The translations under genes were made by a program, and so were the position numbers. Under the pieces are notes generated by a model, which saw only the letters and a list, made by a program, of their open reading frames with translations, did not search any database and was not told where the DNA came from. A stretch of 64,000 nt of DNA from Orbilia blumenaviensis (lineage: Eukaryota > Ascomycota > Orbiliomycetes > Orbiliales > Orbiliaceae), in assembly GCA_036872755.1 (NCBI GenBank), contig JAVHNS010000002.1, positions 372,001 through 436,000 of the forward strand, written 5' to 3'. The number at the start of each line of letters is the position of its first letter. Within the stretch, counting starts at the first letter, position 1. Below, piece after piece: positions 61,533-64,000 of this stretch.

Positions 61533-63604
61533 AAAACATCAATCCCTGTTCCTAAACATCCTTTTCCTAACCTAATGATCTCTTTAATAATATCATTCTC
61601 TGTACATTTGTCCCTTTTTCTTTTCTTTTTCTTTTTTTCTTTTGGTTATCATTATCATCCGTACCACTGCATTCACGAATGGGAGGGTCAACGATTGTTT
61701 TACTACACTTGAAGCTGCTTTGGAAAGCCTTGCACCTGATGATCACGGAATGGCGTTCTTCATTTTTTCCTCTTTTTTTCTTTCCTGATCAAACCTTTAC
61801 GATTTCCTTTCTCATTGTGTATACTTTTTTCTCTTGTCGCCTTTTGACCGTTCCGGCACTTCTTCTCGCTTTTGCCTTCGACCGTCGCCTTTTTTCTCAT
61901 GATGAAAGATCTCCAGCATTATACCCTCTGGAACTTTGTTCACGTTCGTTTCACCGATTACCCCATAGACCCCATTTTCTTTTTATTCTTGTTTTTCTCT
62001 TCATTCATAACCGCTTTTAATCGATCGCTTACTTCCCTTTTCACTTCATTTCGTCATACAGTTCTGGCGTTTTTTTACTTATATCTTTTTACGCTTTTAC
62101 ATTTTTTTTGTTCCTCTCGCACCGGTGGCATTTCTAAGATCCTCCTTTCTTGCGTTTTCTCTTTTTATTAATGCGCTTTTTCCTTTTTGTTATCATCAAC
62201 AACCATGTTCTCGTCAGTGTGATAAACATCATATCACACTAGCATCTCCTCAGACTTTTATAAGGAGATCAACTGTATAGAAAAAACAGAAGAAAGAAAG
62301 TAAGAAAAAGATGGAAAGGAAACAAAAAAAGATGTATATAAACCTTTTTTTTTTTTTTTTTTGTTCTAGTTCTTCTTCTCTTTTCATGGATATTTTCTAT
62401 ATCGACAGAACAATAACGAATGCAAAAAAATCAAATCATTGCCTGCCTTCCTGGAGTTTACACAGGGGTTTGAGCAAATTATATCTATATTTATATTTAT
62501 CCATTTTCATCGTAGTTGGTGATGTGATATTGTGAACATTGAGCATAGGTTGGATTTGTATTCTGTATGCCTTCTGACACTTTGTGTTAACTTGGTGAAT
62601 AGTGGCTGACCTTCAGCAAAACTTGGTAAATGTTCGTTCTTGCCCCAAATATGCATCTGGAATAGGCAATTCGCCACCGTCAAACGAAATAACGCCGGAG
62701 ACAAAAGCAGGACAACACAAGAATCGTCTAGCTACGAGACTAAAATGCAACCACTCACTACAAGACGCAGTAAACACTTATTGATATTTTGCCTACACGT
62801 ACGCCTGGTCTTTGGTGGAGGGGGTTTAGACGCACGCATGCATACATACATACAAAAGTTGAAGTGCACACCTACAGCGCCGGGATTTGAGGTTGGCTGT
62901 TGGTATGCGTGTAAATATACCTAAGTAAGGTTCGATGTATTTATCGTTATTTGTTGGGGGGGGGTTAAGCAGTCTCTCGGGTAATATATGCACCCACTAA
63001 AGGTTCCCGTTGATGTCTATCGCTCCGTGGCCATCTTGAATATTAATATAAGCCCATTGCAATCCTGGCATGGTAGTCGCATCGATACTGAGGGGTGTGT
63101 ATATGATGCTTTCTTCTTCTGCACCAAAACTAAGGAATCTTTTTTTTTTTTTTTTTTTCGTGGTCAGCAGAATTCGTAGCAGGCTTATTTACTCAAAGGA
63201 GAGAGGTTTACCCTCCACGTATCCTAGGATTGTTTAACTATCAGGAGCCAATATAAAAATACAAAAAGTTAGTTGTTTAGTGCTTAATAGGTAAATTATA
63301 TACAAAAAAAAGGTGAAGGCAGTGATCTTTGATTAGAGGGCCAACTACAAAAGGTTTGTGCGGTACTAGTTATGAATTCGCTCATAAAGTTGGAACTGAT
63401 TATTTGTCTGAACTGGATAAATCGATAATAGTGGTCGAGTCAAAAGAAAAGATTTTCAGTATCGGGCTTGTGGATACAGATAGATGATATGATATGATAT
63501 CCCTTACTTCTTCGTTCGGCTTGTATGTGAAAATCTGCAACTGCAAGGTCGTTAACGTTGATGACATTTATCCGTTTTTCCTGTTCTTTGCCTGGATATA
63601 AACT
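61533..63604. other. Spacer: 3' flank of the DUF3295-like gene
   Basis: T-rich DNA to about 62300 is presumably the 3' UTR and flank. Beyond it lie a T run (62347-62362), a G run near 62957-62965 and another T run near 63140-63158. Several short open frames at 62600-62920 on both strands have fairly balanced composition but no ATG with matching splice sites. I do not call a gene. Confidence 0.55.
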
Positions 63605-64000
63605 TTAGAGCTCTGTTTTTTCGTTACCATTGTCGTCGTCATAGATCAGTTCAAGGTCAATGCCCCGGTCGACTTTCTCGATAGCAGTCGAAGCCGCATC
63701 CTAGAAAAAAAATTTTTTTTTTGATAATTTCATCAAATCAATTAGAATAATCGATCGTTAAACCGGCCTCCTAGAGGTAAATGTGTTCTCGTAAGTATCT
63801 TACATGCATGAGTTGCCCCCCCACGCAGCAAGCGTCCGAGATTTTATCACTATATATTATACATCGTCATATCGGTATAGCTGCTACCACCCTTGCTAAC
63901 TTCTTTTTACTGGAACAGAATCGAAAAAAAACAAACTTGGTTGAATCTAAGGTACCGGTTCACGCTTGGTATATCCCAACCACAGTTTAAGTGTCGGTGA
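63605..64000 (-). CDS. Possible 3' end of a gene running off the right edge
   Basis: On the minus strand, a final exon (63700-63605) follows a TTTTCTAG acceptor and encodes DAASTAIEKVDRGIDLELIY, then an acidic DDDNGNEKTEL end and TAA. Upstream, 63849-63804 forms a 46-nt exon bounded by an ATATAG acceptor and a GTAAGA donor, joining the last exon in phase 0. A further segment from about 63956 to the window edge can join in phase 2 with a weaker GTACCT donor. The chained phases suggest a real gene whose 5' part lies beyond 64000. I do not recognise the protein. The last exon is the best supported part; the two upstream exons are tentative. Confidence 0.33.

Noticed and set aside
62613..62775. 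Minus-strand open frame of about 53 codons (includes FVSGVISFDGGELPIPDAYL)
   Set aside because: There is no ATG, no splice sites that extend it, and competing open frames on the other strand. It may be a relic, but I cannot support it.

Overview
This is nuclear DNA from a filamentous ascomycete (Pezizomycotina). Every confident gene has ascomycete-type architecture. Most are split by short GT-AG introns of about 59-372 nt with visible branch sites. Two of the families are characteristic of filamentous fungi: the AcrB-type ubiquitination-network membrane protein and a DUF3295-like acidic protein. The long spacers are AT-rich and unusually full of microsatellites and homopolymers, and this repetitiveness reaches into exons as poly-Gln, poly-Asn, poly-Ser and His-rich runs. 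I cannot name the genus. An early-diverging pezizomycete would fit, but that is a guess. I found no transposon, rRNA, tRNA, CRISPR array or virus-like gene.

Layout, left to right. 1-3150 is a spacer ending in a pyrimidine-rich promoter. 3151-6433 (+) is AcrB. 8368-10507 (+) is a mitochondrial Mmt1/2-type cation diffusion facilitator with three His-rich blocks. 11178-12141 (+) is RPB6, the RNA polymerase subunit shared by Pol I, II and III; its TAG stop is followed by 60 more in-frame, coding-like codons. 13731-15092 (+) is a 6-phosphogluconate-dehydrogenase-like oxidoreductase. 18869-19132 (+) is an orphan Asn-rich ORF. 20505-24107 (+) is a BCAS3-family WD40 autophagy protein. 26745-30850 (-) is LOS1 (tRNA exportin) in nine exons. 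31080-31472 (+) is a possible small two-exon gene divergent from LOS1. 32514-34753 (-) is VPS5 (retromer SNX-BAR). 36400-38952 (-) is CCR4 (deadenylase). 43880-45647 (+) is a SAM-dependent methyltransferase. 46371-47951 (+) is PDX1 (E3-binding protein of pyruvate dehydrogenase). 48108-49877 (-) is PRI2 (primase large subunit), tail-to-tail with PDX1. About 9.5 kb without a recognisable gene follows. 59352-61532 (+) is the DUF3295-like protein. The last 400 bases may hold the 3' end of a further minus-strand gene.

The genes are housekeeping functions and do not form a pathway: transcription (RPB6), mRNA decay (CCR4), tRNA export (LOS1), replication priming (PRI2), trafficking and autophagy (VPS5, BCAS3, AcrB), and mitochondrial metabolism (PDX1, the metal transporter). 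I found no new multi-gene system. The observations most worth checking are the RPB6 post-stop extension, the two gene models recovered from splice logic (31080-31472 and 63605-64000), and the very small terminal exons in LOS1 and the methyltransferase. Splice sites were assigned by eye from GT/AG signals, phase continuity and recall of the protein families. No database search was possible.
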